Part shown: in pieces, positions 1 through 9,688 of the stretch | How the letters are laid out: the number at the start of each line of letters is the position of its first letter | Position numbering within the stretch: the first letter of the stretch is position 1 | Origin: Romboutsia ilealis | GTDB lineage: Bacteria > Bacillota > Clostridia > Peptostreptococcales > Peptostreptococcaceae | DNA: 64,000 bases | Reading direction: 5' to 3' | NCBI RefSeq assembly: GCF_900015215.1 | Contig: NZ_LN555523.1 | Coordinates: 502,415-566,414 of the forward strand | Made by a program: the position numbers and the translations under genes | Notes under the pieces: model-generated | What the model was told of the DNA's origin: nothing | Database searches by the model: none | Seen by the model: the letters and a program-made list of their open reading frames with translations, nothing else

Positions 1-66
1 ACGAAGTTGTTGACGATATGAAGTATTTTTGCCGACATGCCGATTAAGCGAAGCTCATTTTTTAGT
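1..66. repeat. Dispersed intergenic repeat, 3' module (copy 1, cut by window edge)
   Basis: The stretch reads gaagttgttgacgatatgaag, then gccgaca, then gattaagcgaag and a T-run. It aligns by eye with the segments around 6,900-6,955 and 8,285-8,335. It is gene-free and lies upstream of the permease. The function is unknown; the copy may begin outside the window. Confidence 0.6.
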
Positions 67-187
67 AAAAATATGATATTAATTATATAAGTAAATTAAA
101 TTTTAATTTTTTATCAGAAAGTGGGAATAATAATATCGTAAAACCAGTTAAGTCCTAAATAATATAAATATCATAAGGAGGAGCTTA

Positions 188-1507
188 ATGAATAATGAAC
201 TTAAAAAAACGTTAGGTTTATCAGCAGCACTTTCAACAGTAATAGGAGTAGTTATAGGTTCAGGAGTGTTTTTTAAACCTCAAGCTATATATACAGCGAC
301 TAATGGTGGACCAGGGCTTGGAATGATAGCATGGGTAATAGGAGGTATCATAACAATAACAGCAGGATTAACAGCAGCAGAAGTTTCAGCTGCAATACCA
401 AAGACAGGCGGTATGATGGTATATATTGAAGAAATTTATGGTAAGAAATTAGGTTTCTTAACTGGTTGGATGCAAACTGTACTATTTTTTCCAGGAACTA
501 TAGCAGCCTTAGCAGTAATATTTGCAAAACAAATACTTGAATTACTAGGATATAATCCAGATGCAAATATGATTATGGTTTTAGTTATAGCCATAGTAAC
601 AATATTATTTATAGCATTTTTAAATACAGTTGGTTCATCTTTAGGAGGTGTAATACAAACTGTGGCTACAGTAGGTAAACTTGTACCATTAATAGTTATA
701 ATAATATTTGGGTTTATAAAAGGTAATGGAAATCCTATACTTCAACCTTTAGTTGGACCTGGTGCGACTGTAGGAGGAGCATTAGGACAAGTATTAATAG
801 CAACTTTATTTGCATATGATGGTTGGATAAATGTTGGAGCATTAGCTGGAGAAATGAAAGACCCAGGTAAGGATTTACCAAAAGCAATAGTGGGAGGTAT
901 CTCTATAGTAATGGCTGTATATATAGTTATAAACTTAGCTTATCTATGGGTAGCTCCGGCTTCAGAATTAGCAGCAGCTACAGCACCAGCTGCACTTGTT
1001 GCAGAAAGAATTTTTGGTAATATAGGAGGTAAAATTGTAACAGTAGGTATATTAATATCAGTGTTTGGAGCGCTTAATGGATATTTATTAACAGGACCAA
1101 GGGTAGCTTATACATTAGCAGTTAAAAAAACATTGCCATTTAGTAATGGTTTAGCTAAATTAAATAAAGGTGGAGTACCTTCGAATTCTATTTGGCTAAT
1201 AGCTATTCTAGCATCGTTATATGCATTAACTGGACAATTTAACCTTTTAACTGACTTAACTGTTTTTACAATATGGATATTCTATGTACTAACATTTATA
1301 GGTGTTATTAAACTTCGTAAGGAAAAACCTGATTTAGAAAGACCTTATAAAGTACCTTTATATCCAATTATACCAGCTATAGCAATAATAGGAGGTTTAT
1401 TTGTTATAATAAATCAATTACTAACAGCTACATTAATTGCTTTAGGAGGTATAATACTAACATTAATAGGTATACCTGTATATTCAATAACAAGTAAAAA
1501 TAAATAA
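188..1507 (+). CDS. APC-family amino-acid permease / exchanger
   Basis: This is a 439-residue integral membrane protein that imports or exchanges amino acids at the cytoplasmic membrane. About twelve hydrophobic segments run through the whole protein. The N-terminal GVVIGSGVFFKPQ stretch matches the conserved first helix of APC/LAT-type transporters, where the unwound G-S-G binds substrate. The nearest family I recall is the serine/threonine exchanger SteT group, but the substrate cannot be read from the sequence. The ATG start follows a strong AAGGAGGAG site by 6 nt. The gene stands alone, with a long intrinsic terminator directly after the stop, so it is probably monocistronic. In many clostridia lepA sits upstream of hemW; here the upstream gene is this permease. 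Confidence 0.85.
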   Translation: MNNELKKTLGLSAALSTVIGVVIGSGVFFKPQAIYTATNGGPGLGMIAWVIGGIITITAGLTAAEVSAAIPKTGGMMVYIEEIYGKKLGFLTGWMQTVLFFPGTIAALAVIFAKQILELLGYNPDANMIMVLVIAIVTILFIAFLNTVGSSLGGVIQTVATVGKLVPLIVIIIFGFIKGNGNPILQPLVGPGATVGGALGQVLIATLFAYDGWINVGALAGEMKDPGKDLPKAIVGGISIVMAVYIVINLAYLWVAPASELAAATAPAALVAERIFGNIGGKIVTVGILISVFGALNGYLLTGPRVAYTLAVKKTLPFSNGLAKLNKGGVPSNSIWLIAILASLYALTGQFNLLTDLTVFTIWIFYVLTFIGVIKLRKEKPDLERPYKVPLYPIIPAIAIIGGLFVIINQLLTATLIALGGIILTLIGIPVYSITSKNK

Positions 1508-1550
1508 AATATAAAAGAGGAATTTATATAAATTCCTCTTTTATATTTTT
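1508..1550 (+). terminator. Intrinsic terminator of the permease gene
   Basis: A perfect hairpin of about 18 bp (arms ending GAGGAATTT / AAATTCCTC) is followed by a T-run. Confidence 0.85.
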
Positions 1551-1928
1551 CGTATAATAAAATCATGATGATATTAAATTTATAAATTAAAATATTATAA
1601 TTTGTTATAATATATGTTTTTGATATAACATTAATATTAGGTATAAGTAAAGTTAAAAAATTAATTTATACATAGTATATAATACATTTTCAAAATATGA
1701 TTAATTTATAAAGTCGTATAAATATAAAATTTTATGTAAGAATATATAAATATAGTTAATAAAATTGCTGAGAATACAAGAAAATTATACTATATAAAAT
1801 GTTATAATAATTCTAATAATAAATGAAAATGCTATTGTAAAATTTATTTTATAATAGCTTTAAAATAGATGATAGTATTATGAAAATATTGGTATAATAT
1901 AAGAGAATAAATGGATAAGGAGAAATAA
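1551..1928. other. AT-rich spacer with no recognised feature
   Basis: This 378-nt gap before hemW is extremely AT-rich. I see no tRNA, riboswitch, dispersed-repeat copy or ORF with a ribosome-binding site. The hemW promoter probably lies near its right end, but I cannot single out one -35/-10 pair. Confidence 0.5.
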
Positions 1929-3062
1929 ATGTTAGGATTATATATACATGTTCCGTTTTGTGCACAAAAATGTAACTATTGTGATTTTAACTCTTATAAA
2001 ATAGAAGAAAAGAATCAGAAGACAGATTATTTAATAAGCATTAGAAAAGAAATGGAATTATATAAAGAAGAATTTAAAAATAAAGAATTTACTAGTGTAT
2101 TTTTGGGTGGAGGTACCCCTAGTATTCTAACTCCTGAGGAATTAACTACTCTTATGGAAAATATATATAGCAATTTTAATATAGGAAAAGATGCTGAAAT
2201 AACTATGGAATGTAATCCAGGAACTCTAGATAAAGCAAAATTAAAGGCTATAAAATCCTTAGGAATAAATAGATTAAGTATGGGACTTCAAGTTACTCAA
2301 GACCATCACCTAAAGTACATAGGTAGAATACATACATATGAGCAATTTGAAAAAAATTATAAAGATGCAATAGAAGTAGGCATAAATAATATAAATGTCG
2401 ATTTAATGTATTCACTTCCAAATCAATCATTTGATGAATGGAAAGAAACTTTAAATAAAATAATAAATTTAAATCCGTCACATATATCTGCGTATTCACT
2501 TATATTAGAAGAGGGAACTAAATTTTATGATATGTATCTAAATAAAGAGTTTGAACTTAATGATGAAGAAGTTGATATAAATATATATAACTATACAATA
2601 GATACCTTATATAAGAATGGATATCATCAATATGAAATATCTAATTATGCAAAAGAAGGATACGAATGTAAGCACAATATAGTTTATTGGAAATGTGATA
2701 ATTACCTGGGGTTAGGGCCAGGGGCATCAGGTTACATAAATAATTATAGATATAGTAATATTTGTGATATTAAAGGGTATAATAAATGCTTAGAGTATGA
2801 CAAAAGACCTATAGAAGAAAAAAATATACTAAGTAAAAAAGATGAGATGGAAGAATTTATATTTATGGGGCTAAGAATGAATAAAGGAATTAATTTAGAT
2901 GAATTTTATAAAAGGTTTAATATAGATTTTAAACATAGATATAATAATATTTTAGATAAATTAAAGAATTTAAATTTAATTATAGAGCAGAATAATAATA
3001 TAATTTTAACTCAAAGAGGAAGAGAAATATCTAATACTGTATTTGTGGAATTTATAGATTAA
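1929..3062 (+). CDS. hemW: Radical SAM heme chaperone HemW (HemN-like)
   Basis: HemW is a radical-SAM protein that carries heme; it was long annotated as oxygen-independent coproporphyrinogen III oxidase. At 377 residues it has the usual HemW length, shorter than true HemN. The cluster ligands are visible at the N terminus as HVPFCAQKCNYCDF (Cys 11, 15, 18), followed by GGGTPS, a SAM-binding glycine motif. The first Cys is preceded by P-F as in the family, and the C-terminal HemN domain is present. The ATG follows AAGGAG with correct spacing. It lies just upstream of the hrcA heat-shock promoter, the standard position of hemW in Firmicutes. Confidence 0.92.
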   Translation: MLGLYIHVPFCAQKCNYCDFNSYKIEEKNQKTDYLISIRKEMELYKEEFKNKEFTSVFLGGGTPSILTPEELTTLMENIYSNFNIGKDAEITMECNPGTLDKAKLKAIKSLGINRLSMGLQVTQDHHLKYIGRIHTYEQFEKNYKDAIEVGINNINVDLMYSLPNQSFDEWKETLNKIINLNPSHISAYSLILEEGTKFYDMYLNKEFELNDEEVDINIYNYTIDTLYKNGYHQYEISNYAKEGYECKHNIVYWKCDNYLGLGPGASGYINNYRYSNICDIKGYNKCLEYDKRPIEEKNILSKKDEMEEFIFMGLRMNKGINLDEFYKRFNIDFKHRYNNILDKLKNLNLIIEQNNNIILTQRGREISNTVFVEFID

Positions 3063-3072
3063 TTAAAAATTA

Positions 3073-3103
3073 TTGACAACGCTGAAAAATAATGATATAT
3101 AAT
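3073..3103 (+). promoter_or_regulatory. Sigma-A promoter of the hrcA heat-shock operon
   Basis: TTGACA at 3073-3078 is followed by TATATA/TATAAT at 3096-3103 with a spacer of 17-19 nt. The CIRCE operator lies immediately downstream, in the early transcribed region. Confidence 0.75.
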
Positions 3104-3116
3104 ATATATAATCTTT

Positions 3117-3143
3117 TTAGCACTCGGATTTAAAGAGTGCTAA
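3117..3143 (+). promoter_or_regulatory. CIRCE operator (HrcA binding site)
   Basis: The sequence shows a perfect CIRCE: TTAGCACTC, nine bases, GAGTGCTAA. HrcA binds this inverted repeat to repress the dnaK operon, so hrcA-grpE-dnaK is autoregulated here. It overlaps the 5' leader and ends 17 nt before the hrcA start. Confidence 0.97.
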
Positions 3144-3160
3144 CAGCGAGGAGGCATGAA

Positions 3161-4180
3161 ATGAAACTGAACGAAAGAAAACTAAATATCCTCAAAGCTA
3201 TAGTTAAAGATTATATAGAAACTGCCGAAGCGGTAGGATCTAGAACCATATCTAAAAAACATGATTTAGGAATTAGTGCTGCTACTATAAGAAATGAAAT
3301 GGCTGATTTAGAAGAATTAGGTTATCTCATACAGCCGCATACTTCTGCAGGGAGAGTTCCGTCAGAAAAAGGATATAAGTTATATGTAGATATGCTTATG
3401 AGTAAAAGCGAATTAAGCAATGAAGAAAAAAAATTAATTCAAGATTGCATACAAAATAATGTAAGCCATATAAAAGACTTAATTCAAGAAACATCAAAGT
3501 TATTATCTCAATTAACTAATTATACAACAGTAGCTGTAGCTAAAAGTTTAAATAATCAAAATGTTATAAAGTACATACAATTAGTAAGTATAGATGATAA
3601 TAAAATATTACTGATTGTTGTAACTAATAACGGTGATATTAAAAAGGTCGATTTAACTAGTAATGTTTATTTAGATCAATCTAAATTAAATCTAATATCT
3701 GATAATCTAACTAGAAAATTATTAGGTAAAAGTATAGTAGATATAGATGAAAAATTAATTGCATTTATAAAGTATGAAATAGGTGAATATTCTAATTTAA
3801 TAGATGGACTTATAGATGCTCTTAACTTCAATATGTCGGAAGAAGAATTTGTATTTTCTTTAAATGGTGCAACTAACATATTTAACTATCCAGAATTTAA
3901 TGACATAATAAAAGCTAAATCATTTTTAAATATGATAGAAAAAAAAGAAACAATAGATAGTATGTTAAAATCAAAAGGAATACAAAAGGATAATGTAAAC
4001 ATAATAATAGGTAGTGATAATGACTTTGAGCTAGCTAAAGAATGTAGTATAGTTACAGCAACATATAATATTGATAAGGACTTAGTAGGGAAGATAAGCT
4101 TTATAGGTCCAACAAGAATGGATTATGCAAGGATTTATGCAATAGTAAATTATATTAATTTATTATTTAATCAAAAATAA
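3161..4180 (+). CDS. hrcA: Heat-inducible transcription repressor HrcA
   Basis: HrcA represses the class I heat-shock operon by binding the CIRCE element found directly upstream. The N-terminal winged helix is recognisable (LNILKAIVKDYIETAEAVGS, then SAATIRNEMADLEELGY), followed by the HTSAGRVPSEKGY signature and the GAF-like dimerisation domain. I chose the ATG at 3161, 12 nt from the GAGGAGG site, over an upstream GTG inside the CIRCE half-site. This gives 339 residues, normal for HrcA. It is the first gene of the operon, 18 nt before grpE. Confidence 0.96.
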   Translation: MKLNERKLNILKAIVKDYIETAEAVGSRTISKKHDLGISAATIRNEMADLEELGYLIQPHTSAGRVPSEKGYKLYVDMLMSKSELSNEEKKLIQDCIQNNVSHIKDLIQETSKLLSQLTNYTTVAVAKSLNNQNVIKYIQLVSIDDNKILLIVVTNNGDIKKVDLTSNVYLDQSKLNLISDNLTRKLLGKSIVDIDEKLIAFIKYEIGEYSNLIDGLIDALNFNMSEEEFVFSLNGATNIFNYPEFNDIIKAKSFLNMIEKKETIDSMLKSKGIQKDNVNIIIGSDNDFELAKECSIVTATYNIDKDLVGKISFIGPTRMDYARIYAIVNYINLLFNQK

Positions 4181-4198
4181 ATTGAGGGGTGCAGTGTA

Positions 4199-4762
4199 TT
4201 GGAACATAAGGATACTGTCTTAGAAGAAGAAATAGTTAAAGATGACGCTCAAGAAGAAGTAGTTAAAAATGAAGAAACTACTGAAGAGAGTCAAGAGAAT
4301 GTAGTTGATATAGAAGAAAAGCTTGAAGAAAAAAATTTAAGAGACGAGATGGATGCTCTTAATGATCAATATAAAAGACTTCAAGCAGAATATGCAAACT
4401 ACAGAAGAAGAACTCAACAAGAAAAAGAAACTATAGGTATATTTGCTAATGAAAAAATGCTAAATGAATTAATACCTGTTATAGATAGTATGGAAAGAGC
4501 ATTAGAAGCTTGTACAGATAAAGAAGATACTATGTTTAAAGGTGTAGAGTTAGTTTATAAGCAATTAAAAGATATGATAACAAAATTTGGTTTAGAAGAA
4601 ATTGAAGCACAAGATGCAGATTTTGATCCTAACTTACATTTAGCGGTAATGCAAGAAAATGTAGATGGAGTTGAACCAAATAAAGTTGTTATGGTACTTC
4701 AAAAAGGATATAAACTAGGAAATAAAGTATTAAGAGCAAGTATGGTTAAGGTTTCTTGTTAA
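4199..4762 (+). CDS. grpE: Nucleotide exchange factor GrpE
   Basis: GrpE releases ADP from DnaK. The protein is 187 residues. Its first ~45 residues are a very acidic, low-complexity tail (runs of E), then a long coiled coil (EMDALNDQYKRLQAEYANYRR), then the compact beta domain near the C terminus (PNKVVMVLQKGYKLGNKVLR), which is the GrpE signature. Translation appears to start at TTG 4199 after GAGGGGTG; no in-frame ATG is near. It lies between hrcA and dnaK in the classical order. Confidence 0.95.
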   Translation: MEHKDTVLEEEIVKDDAQEEVVKNEETTEESQENVVDIEEKLEEKNLRDEMDALNDQYKRLQAEYANYRRRTQQEKETIGIFANEKMLNELIPVIDSMERALEACTDKEDTMFKGVELVYKQLKDMITKFGLEEIEAQDADFDPNLHLAVMQENVDGVEPNKVVMVLQKGYKLGNKVLRASMVKVSC

Positions 4763-4877
4763 TTAAATTCAAACTTTATTTTGTAAATATAAACCTTAAT
4801 TAATTAAAAAAATAAAAATAGTAAATAAATCAATAAATAGATTTATATATAGATATATGTATAGGAGGAAAAGTATT

Positions 4878-6716
4878 ATGTCAAAAGTAATAGGAATAGA
4901 TTTAGGAACAACTAACTCTTGTGTTGCAGTACTTGAAGGTGGAGAACCACAAGTTATAACAAATGCAGAAGGTATGAGAACTACTCCATCAGTAGTAGCT
5001 TTTACTAAAGATGGTGATAGAATAGTAGGAGAACCTGCAAAAAGACAAGCAGTTACAAATGCAGATAGAACAATAATATCTATAAAAACTCACATGGGAA
5101 CAGATTACAAAGTTGATATAGATGGTAAAGAATATACTCCACAAGAAATATCAGCTATAACTTTACAAAAATTAAAAGCTGATGCTGAAAGCTACTTAGG
5201 TCAACCAGTTAAAGAAGCTGTTATAACAGTTCCAGCGTACTTTACAGATGCTCAAAGACAAGCAACTAAAGATGCAGGTAGAATAGCTGGTCTTGATGTT
5301 AAGAGAATAATAAATGAACCAACAGCAGCAGCTCTTGCTTACGGTTTAGATAAATTAGATCAAGAAAAGAAAGTATTAGTGTTTGACTTAGGTGGAGGAA
5401 CATTCGACGTTTCTATACTTGAAATAGGTGATGGAACATTTGAAGTTTTAGCTACTGCAGGTAACAACAGACTTGGTGGAGATGACTTTGACCAAGTATT
5501 AATAGATTACTTAGCTGAAGAATTCAAGAAAACTGAAGGTGTTGACTTAAGAAATGATAAAATGGCTCTTCAAAGATTAAAAGAAGCTGCTGAAAAGGCT
5601 AAGAAAGAGTTATCATCAACAATGACAACTAACGTAAACTTACCTTTCATAACAGCTACTGCTGAAGGTCCAAAACACTTAACAATAGATATAACTAGAG
5701 CTAAATTTGATGAATTAACTGCTCACTTAGTAGAAAAAACTATGGAACCAACAAGAAGAGCATTACAAGATGCTGGTCTTTCTACATCTGATATAGATGA
5801 TGTATTATTAGTTGGTGGATCAACAAGAATACCAGCTGTTCAAGAAGCTGTTAAGAAGTTTATAGGAAAAGAACCACACAAAGGTATAAACCCAGATGAA
5901 TGTGTTGCTGCAGGTGCTGCTATACAAGCTGGTGTTTTAACTGGAGAAGTTAATGATTTATTACTTCTTGATGTTACTCCATTATCTTTAGGTATAGAAA
6001 CTATGGGTAACGTAATGACTAAGATAATAGAAAGAAATACAACAATACCAACTAAGAAATCACAAGTATTCTCAACTGCTGCAGACAACCAAACTGCTGT
6101 TGATATACATGTACTTCAAGGTGAAAGAAGTATGTCTTATGACAATACAACTTTAGGTAGATTCCAATTAACTGATATACCACCAGCACCAAGAGGAATA
6201 CCTCAAATAGAAGTTACTTTCGATATAGATGCTAACGGTATAGTTCATGTTACTGCTAAAGATTTAGGAACTGGAAAAGAACAAAAAGTAACTATAACTT
6301 CAGGAACTAACTTAAGTGAAGAAGAAATAGAAAGAAAAGTAAAAGAAGCTGAAATGAATGCTGAAGCTGATAAGCAAAAGAAAGACAAGATAGAAGCATT
6401 AAATCAAGCTGACTCTACTATATACCAAACAGAAAAAACATTAAATGAACTTGGTGATAAAGTAAGTGCTGATGATAAATCTCAAATAGAATCTGCAATA
6501 GCTGAATTAAAAGCTGTTAAAGAAAGAGAAAATGCTACTGCTGAAGAAATCAAAAAAGCTATGGATGAAGTAATGAATAAGTTCCATAAGATATCTGAGC
6601 AAATGTATCAACAAGCTCAAGCTGAGCAACAAGCTAATGCTGGTCAAGAACAAGCTGGACCACAAGATGATAATGTAGTTGATGCTGATTTTACAGAAGT
6701 AAATGATGAAAAATAG
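4878..6716 (+). CDS. dnaK: Molecular chaperone DnaK (Hsp70)
   Basis: DnaK is the cytoplasmic Hsp70 ATPase chaperone. The N-terminal [14 protein letters not shown] phosphate loop, the [14 protein letters not shown] motif and the [13 protein letters not shown] motif of the actin-fold ATPase are all visible, then the linker and substrate-binding domain and an acidic, Q-rich C-terminal tail. I take the ATG at 4878 (preceded by AGGAGG), giving 612 residues, rather than an upstream in-frame ATG at 4857 that lies before the ribosome-binding site. A 115-nt gap separates it from grpE. Codon choice is visibly more biased than in neighbouring genes, as expected for high expression. Confidence 0.98.
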   Translation: MSKVIGIDLGTTNSCVAVLEGGEPQVITNAEGMRTTPSVVAFTKDGDRIVGEPAKRQAVTNADRTIISIKTHMGTDYKVDIDGKEYTPQEISAITLQKLKADAESYLGQPVKEAVITVPAYFTDAQRQATKDAGRIAGLDVKRIINEPTAAALAYGLDKLDQEKKVLVFDLGGGTFDVSILEIGDGTFEVLATAGNNRLGGDDFDQVLIDYLAEEFKKTEGVDLRNDKMALQRLKEAAEKAKKELSSTMTTNVNLPFITATAEGPKHLTIDITRAKFDELTAHLVEKTMEPTRRALQDAGLSTSDIDDVLLVGGSTRIPAVQEAVKKFIGKEPHKGINPDECVAAGAAIQAGVLTGEVNDLLLLDVTPLSLGIETMGNVMTKIIERNTTIPTKKSQVFSTAADNQTAVDIHVLQGERSMSYDNTTLGRFQLTDIPPAPRGIPQIEVTFDIDANGIVHVTAKDLGTGKEQKVTITSGTNLSEEEIERKVKEAEMNAEADKQKKDKIEALNQADSTIYQTEKTLNELGDKVSADDKSQIESAIAELKAVKERENATAEEIKKAMDEVMNKFHKISEQMYQQAQAEQQANAGQEQAGPQDDNVVDADFTEVNDEK

Positions 6717-6859
6717 GTTACAAATATAGACATATTTGTATATAATTAATATATAAGAAAAGAATATCTTTTCATAAGCATCGTATCGTTAATAATGAAA
6801 TTGAATGCTTAAAATAATGATAATAGCTTGTAGTATTGATATTCTACAAGCTATGTTTT

Positions 6860-6960
6860 TGTTTAATAGGCGGATATATCCGCAGTTGTAACAAGGATAT
6901 ATCGTTTGCGATATGAAGTGTATCGCCGACACGTCGCTTAAGCGAAGCGAGTTTTTGTAA
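6860..6960 (+). repeat. Dispersed intergenic repeat, 3' module (copy 2) between dnaK and dnaJ
   Basis: This 100-nt stretch carries gatatatcc, aaggatatatcgtt, gatatgaagtg, tcgccgacac and cttaagcgaagcgag plus a T-run. It matches copy 1 (1-66) and, in its first half, the segment at 13,405-13,480. It is unusually GC-rich for this spacer. The 263-nt dnaK-dnaJ gap also holds an imperfect hairpin near 6,825-6,860 (tagcttgtag / ctacaagcta) that may attenuate read-through into dnaJ. Confidence 0.6.
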
Positions 6961-6979
6961 ATTTAAGGTGGTGACAAAA

Positions 6980-8134
6980 TTGAGTACTAAAAGAGATTAT
7001 TATGAGGTATTAGGTGTAGATAAAAATGCCGATGAACAAACGATAAAAAAGGCATATAGAAAACTAGCTATGAAATACCATCCAGATAGAAATCCAGATA
7101 ATAAAGAGGCAGAAGAAAAGTTCAAAGAAGTCAATGAAGCATATGAAGTGTTATCAGACGCAACTAAAAGACAAAACTATGATCAATTTGGACATGAAGG
7201 TGTAAATGGTCAAGGTGGATTTGGTGGATTCGGAGGTCAAGGTTTTGGCGGTGGCGGATTTGAAGATATGTTTGGAGATATATTCGGAGATATATTTGGA
7301 GGAGGTTTTGGTGGTGGTTCAAGACCTAGAAGAAGAGGTCCAGAGCGTGGAGACGATATAAAACAAACTGTAAATATAAGCTTTGAAGAAGCGGCATTTG
7401 GTAAAAAAGCATCTATAAAAGTAAATAGAAGTGAAGAGTGTAATGAATGTCATGGTAGCGGAGCAAAACCTGGAACATCTAAAAAAACTTGCCCTACATG
7501 TAATGGTCAAGGGGAAGTTAGAACAGTGCAGAGAACTCCATTTGGTAATATAGCAAGTTCAAGAACTTGTTCAACTTGTGGTGGAGAAGGAGAGGTTTTA
7601 GAAACTCCATGTACAAAGTGTTCAGGTAAGGGAAGCGTTAGAAAGGTAAAAACCATAGAAGTAGATATACCTGCAGGTATCGATGATGGTCAAATGATAA
7701 AGCTATCTGGTCAAGGTGAAGTTGGAAGCAAAGGTGGTCCAAGAGGAGATTTATATATAGTTGTAAATGTAAAACCTCATTCACTGTTTACTAGAGATGG
7801 ATTTGATATATACTTTGAAATGCCTATAACATTTAGTCAAGCTGCATTAGGTGACGAAATAGAAGTTCCAACATTAGATGGTAAGGTTAAATATACTATA
7901 CCAGAAGGAACTCAAACAGGAACTGTATTTAGACTAAGAGAAAAAGGAATTCCAAAACTTAGAGGAAACTCTAGGGGGGATCAATATGTAAAAGTTATAG
8001 TTGATACTCCTAAGAAACTAAATGAAAAGCAAAAAGAGCTTTTAAGACAATTTGCTGCGGAGTGTGGAGAAGAAGTTCATGAAAAAAAGAGTTCTTTTGG
8101 AAAAAAGATAGAAAATTTATTTAAAAAAAAGTAA
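6980..8134 (+). CDS. dnaJ: Molecular chaperone DnaJ (Hsp40, type I)
   Basis: DnaJ stimulates the DnaK ATPase and delivers substrates. The J domain has the HPD motif (KYHPDRNP), then a Gly/Phe-rich region, then four zinc-binding CxxCxGxG repeats ([32 protein letters not shown]) and the C-terminal beta domains. I prefer TTG 6980, spaced 5 nt from AAGGTGGTG, over the GTG inside that site; this gives 384 residues. It is separated from dnaK by 263 nt containing a repeat, so it may have partly independent expression. An intrinsic terminator follows. Confidence 0.97.
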   Translation: MSTKRDYYEVLGVDKNADEQTIKKAYRKLAMKYHPDRNPDNKEAEEKFKEVNEAYEVLSDATKRQNYDQFGHEGVNGQGGFGGFGGQGFGGGGFEDMFGDIFGDIFGGGFGGGSRPRRRGPERGDDIKQTVNISFEEAAFGKKASIKVNRSEECNECHGSGAKPGTSKKTCPTCNGQGEVRTVQRTPFGNIASSRTCSTCGGEGEVLETPCTKCSGKGSVRKVKTIEVDIPAGIDDGQMIKLSGQGEVGSKGGPRGDLYIVVNVKPHSLFTRDGFDIYFEMPITFSQAALGDEIEVPTLDGKVKYTIPEGTQTGTVFRLREKGIPKLRGNSRGDQYVKVIVDTPKKLNEKQKELLRQFAAECGEEVHEKKSSFGKKIENLFKKK

Positions 8135-8135
8135 A

Positions 8136-8171
8136 GAAAAAGTTCTAGGAGATTATCCTAGAACTTTTTTA
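8136..8171 (+). terminator. Intrinsic terminator after dnaJ
   Basis: Thirteen-bp arms AAAAGTTCTAGGA / TCCTAGAACTTTT with a 5-nt loop and a T-run end the heat-shock operon. Confidence 0.9.
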
Positions 8172-8335
8172 CGCTTAAGGATATTATAATACTTAAAAAA
8201 AATGTGGATAAATTCTGAATGTAAGTAATATCAACAAATTGGTTTTGAGCGTAAAAAAGATTTTGAAATACTTCGCCCACGCAGTGGCTCGAGCAACGGA
8301 CGAAGTCGTTGGCGACATGAGCGAAGCGAATTTTT
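8171..8335 (+). repeat. Dispersed intergenic repeat, most complete copy (copy 3)
   Basis: The copy starts immediately after the dnaJ terminator T-run with acgcttaaggatattataat, then aatgtggataa, ttctgaatgtaa, taatatcaa, ttttgagcgtaaaaaagatttt (5' module), and ends with caacggacgaagtcgttggc, gacatgagcgaagcgaa and a T-run (3' module). The 5' module recurs at 10,058 and 28,046; the 3' module recurs at 1 and 6,900. No protein is evident. The role is unknown; it may be a degenerate non-autonomous element or an RNA gene. Confidence 0.7.
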
Positions 8336-8880
8336 TATATAGAAGAAATGGCTATAGCTTGAATTTGAGTAAATATAGCCTGCGATAAATCATTTAGGTC
8401 TTCTTGTTTAATTATATTCATGTCTCTTAATGATAAAAATGTTATAAATGAATTTAAAGCTACATTTTCATATATATCAAAATATAAGTTTTTGTTTTCA
8501 AAATAATCTTTTTTTCTTATAGATTCATTTATAAGAAATAGCTCATCTATTGTTGAAAACATGACAGCTTTAACTGTAGTAGATTCAATATTAATATTTT
8601 TTAGAACTGAAAACTTTTTATAAGAAAAATTATTAAATCCATTTAATATTTTATGTAGTTCATCTTTATTTTTATTTTTTAACTCATTTTTAGTTTGATA
8701 AGATAAAAAATCATATTTTTCCTTTATATGATCTAACCTAGAATTATGATAGTTTAATAGTGTTTTTAATTTTCTATTATCTTTTACCTCGTTTTTATCA
8801 TCTTTAAGATGCCAAGATTTATATTTATTAGATACTTTACTAATATCATCAAATAATTTTAATGATTCAACTCTATACAT
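8335..8880 (-). CDS. Hypothetical protein, Asn/Lys-rich, 181 aa
   Basis: I do not recognise this protein. It is soluble, lysine- and asparagine-rich and probably mostly helical, with no signal peptide or membrane segment. I start it at the ATG at 8880 because GGGGGAG lies 7 nt upstream; a further in-frame ATG at 8895 lies on the far side of that site. It is transcribed against its neighbours and its stop codon sits in the 3' edge of the dispersed repeat. A perfect 22-bp inverted repeat is just upstream and could be its operator or a divergent structure. Base use is typical of the surrounding chromosome. Confidence 0.6.
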   Translation of the reverse strand: MYRVESLKLFDDISKVSNKYKSWHLKDDKNEVKDNRKLKTLLNYHNSRLDHIKEKYDFLSYQTKNELKNKNKDELHKILNGFNNFSYKKFSVLKNINIESTTVKAVMFSTIDELFLINESIRKKDYFENKNLYFDIYENVALNSFITFLSLRDMNIIKQEDLNDLSQAIFTQIQAIAISSI

Positions 8881-8899
8881 AACAATCTCCCCCATATGC

Positions 8900-8950
8900 T
8901 TTATTACATTTAACTAATAATAGTATAGATTATTAGTTAAATGTAATAAA
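8900..8950. repeat. Perfect 22-bp inverted repeat (hairpin 1)
   Basis: Arms at 8900-8921 and 8929-8950 are perfectly complementary around a 7-nt loop (TTACATTTAACTAATAAT core). It lies 20 nt upstream of the minus-strand gene start, with no G+C-rich stem or T-run typical of a terminator. Confidence 0.85.
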
Positions 8951-8978
8951 TATTTAGTTTAATTTGAAAATTTTAGTT

Positions 8979-9034
8979 GTATTTTCTATCTATGTAATAT
9001 GTATAGAAGCAAATATTACATAGATAGAAAATAC
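8979..9034. repeat. Perfect 22-bp inverted repeat (hairpin 2)
   Basis: Arms at 8979-9000 and 9013-9034 (core TTTTCTATCTATGTAATAT) pair perfectly around a 12-nt loop. The sequence is different from hairpin 1, yet both sit in the same 220-nt divergent spacer upstream of rubrerythrin. Confidence 0.85.
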
Positions 9035-9115
9035 TTTAATCAAAATTATGAATATAAATTTTATTTATACTAATAATAATTATGTATAAATAAACATATT
9101 ACTTGAGGTGATTTA

Positions 9116-9661
9116 ATGAAAAAATACATATGTACGGTATGTGGATACATACATGAAGGTGATGCACCTCCAAAAACCTGTCCTATTTGTAAAGTAGGAG
9201 CAGATAAATTTGAAGAAGTTCAAGGCGAAATGCAATGGGCAGATGAACATAGAATTGGAATAGCAAAAGATATAGATAAAGATATAATAGAAGGTTTAAG
9301 AGCAAACTTTGTAGGAGAATGTACTGAAGTTGGTATGTATTTAGCTATGGCTCCCAAAGCCGATAGAGAAGGATATCCAGAAATTGCAGAAGCTTATACA
9401 AGAATCGCATATGAAGAAGCAGAACATGCTGCAAAATTTGCAGAGATATTAGGTGAAGTTGTTATGCCTGATACCAAATCTAACTTATCAGCTAGAGTTG
9501 AAGCTGAGTTTGGTGCTTGTTCTGGTAAAAAAGAATTAGCAGGGCTCGCTAAAAAGCATAACTTAGATGCTATACATGATACTGTTCATGAAATGTGCAA
9601 AGATGAAGCTAGACATGGTAGAGCTTTTAAAGGTCTATTAGATAGATATTTTTCTAAATAA
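9116..9661 (+). CDS. rbr: Rubrerythrin (reverse type, N-terminal rubredoxin domain)
   Basis: This non-heme iron peroxidase detoxifies H2O2 and O2 in anaerobes. The first 35 residues form a rubredoxin-like Fe(Cys)4 domain ([20 protein letters not shown]), and the rest is a ferritin-like four-helix di-iron domain with the ligands E-x-x-x and EEAEHA, and DEARHG near the C terminus. Rubredoxin-first order marks the 'reverse rubrerythrin' class common in clostridia. The 181-residue length fits. The gene starts after GAGGTGATTTA. It is followed 27 nt later by a DUF1540 gene, so the two are probably co-transcribed. PerR control is likely from family knowledge, but I cannot identify a convincing Per box. 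Confidence 0.93.
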   Translation: MKKYICTVCGYIHEGDAPPKTCPICKVGADKFEEVQGEMQWADEHRIGIAKDIDKDIIEGLRANFVGECTEVGMYLAMAPKADREGYPEIAEAYTRIAYEEAEHAAKFAEILGEVVMPDTKSNLSARVEAEFGACSGKKELAGLAKKHNLDAIHDTVHEMCKDEARHGRAFKGLLDRYFSK

Positions 9662-9688
9662 AATATAAAACATATAGGAGGTATAAAT

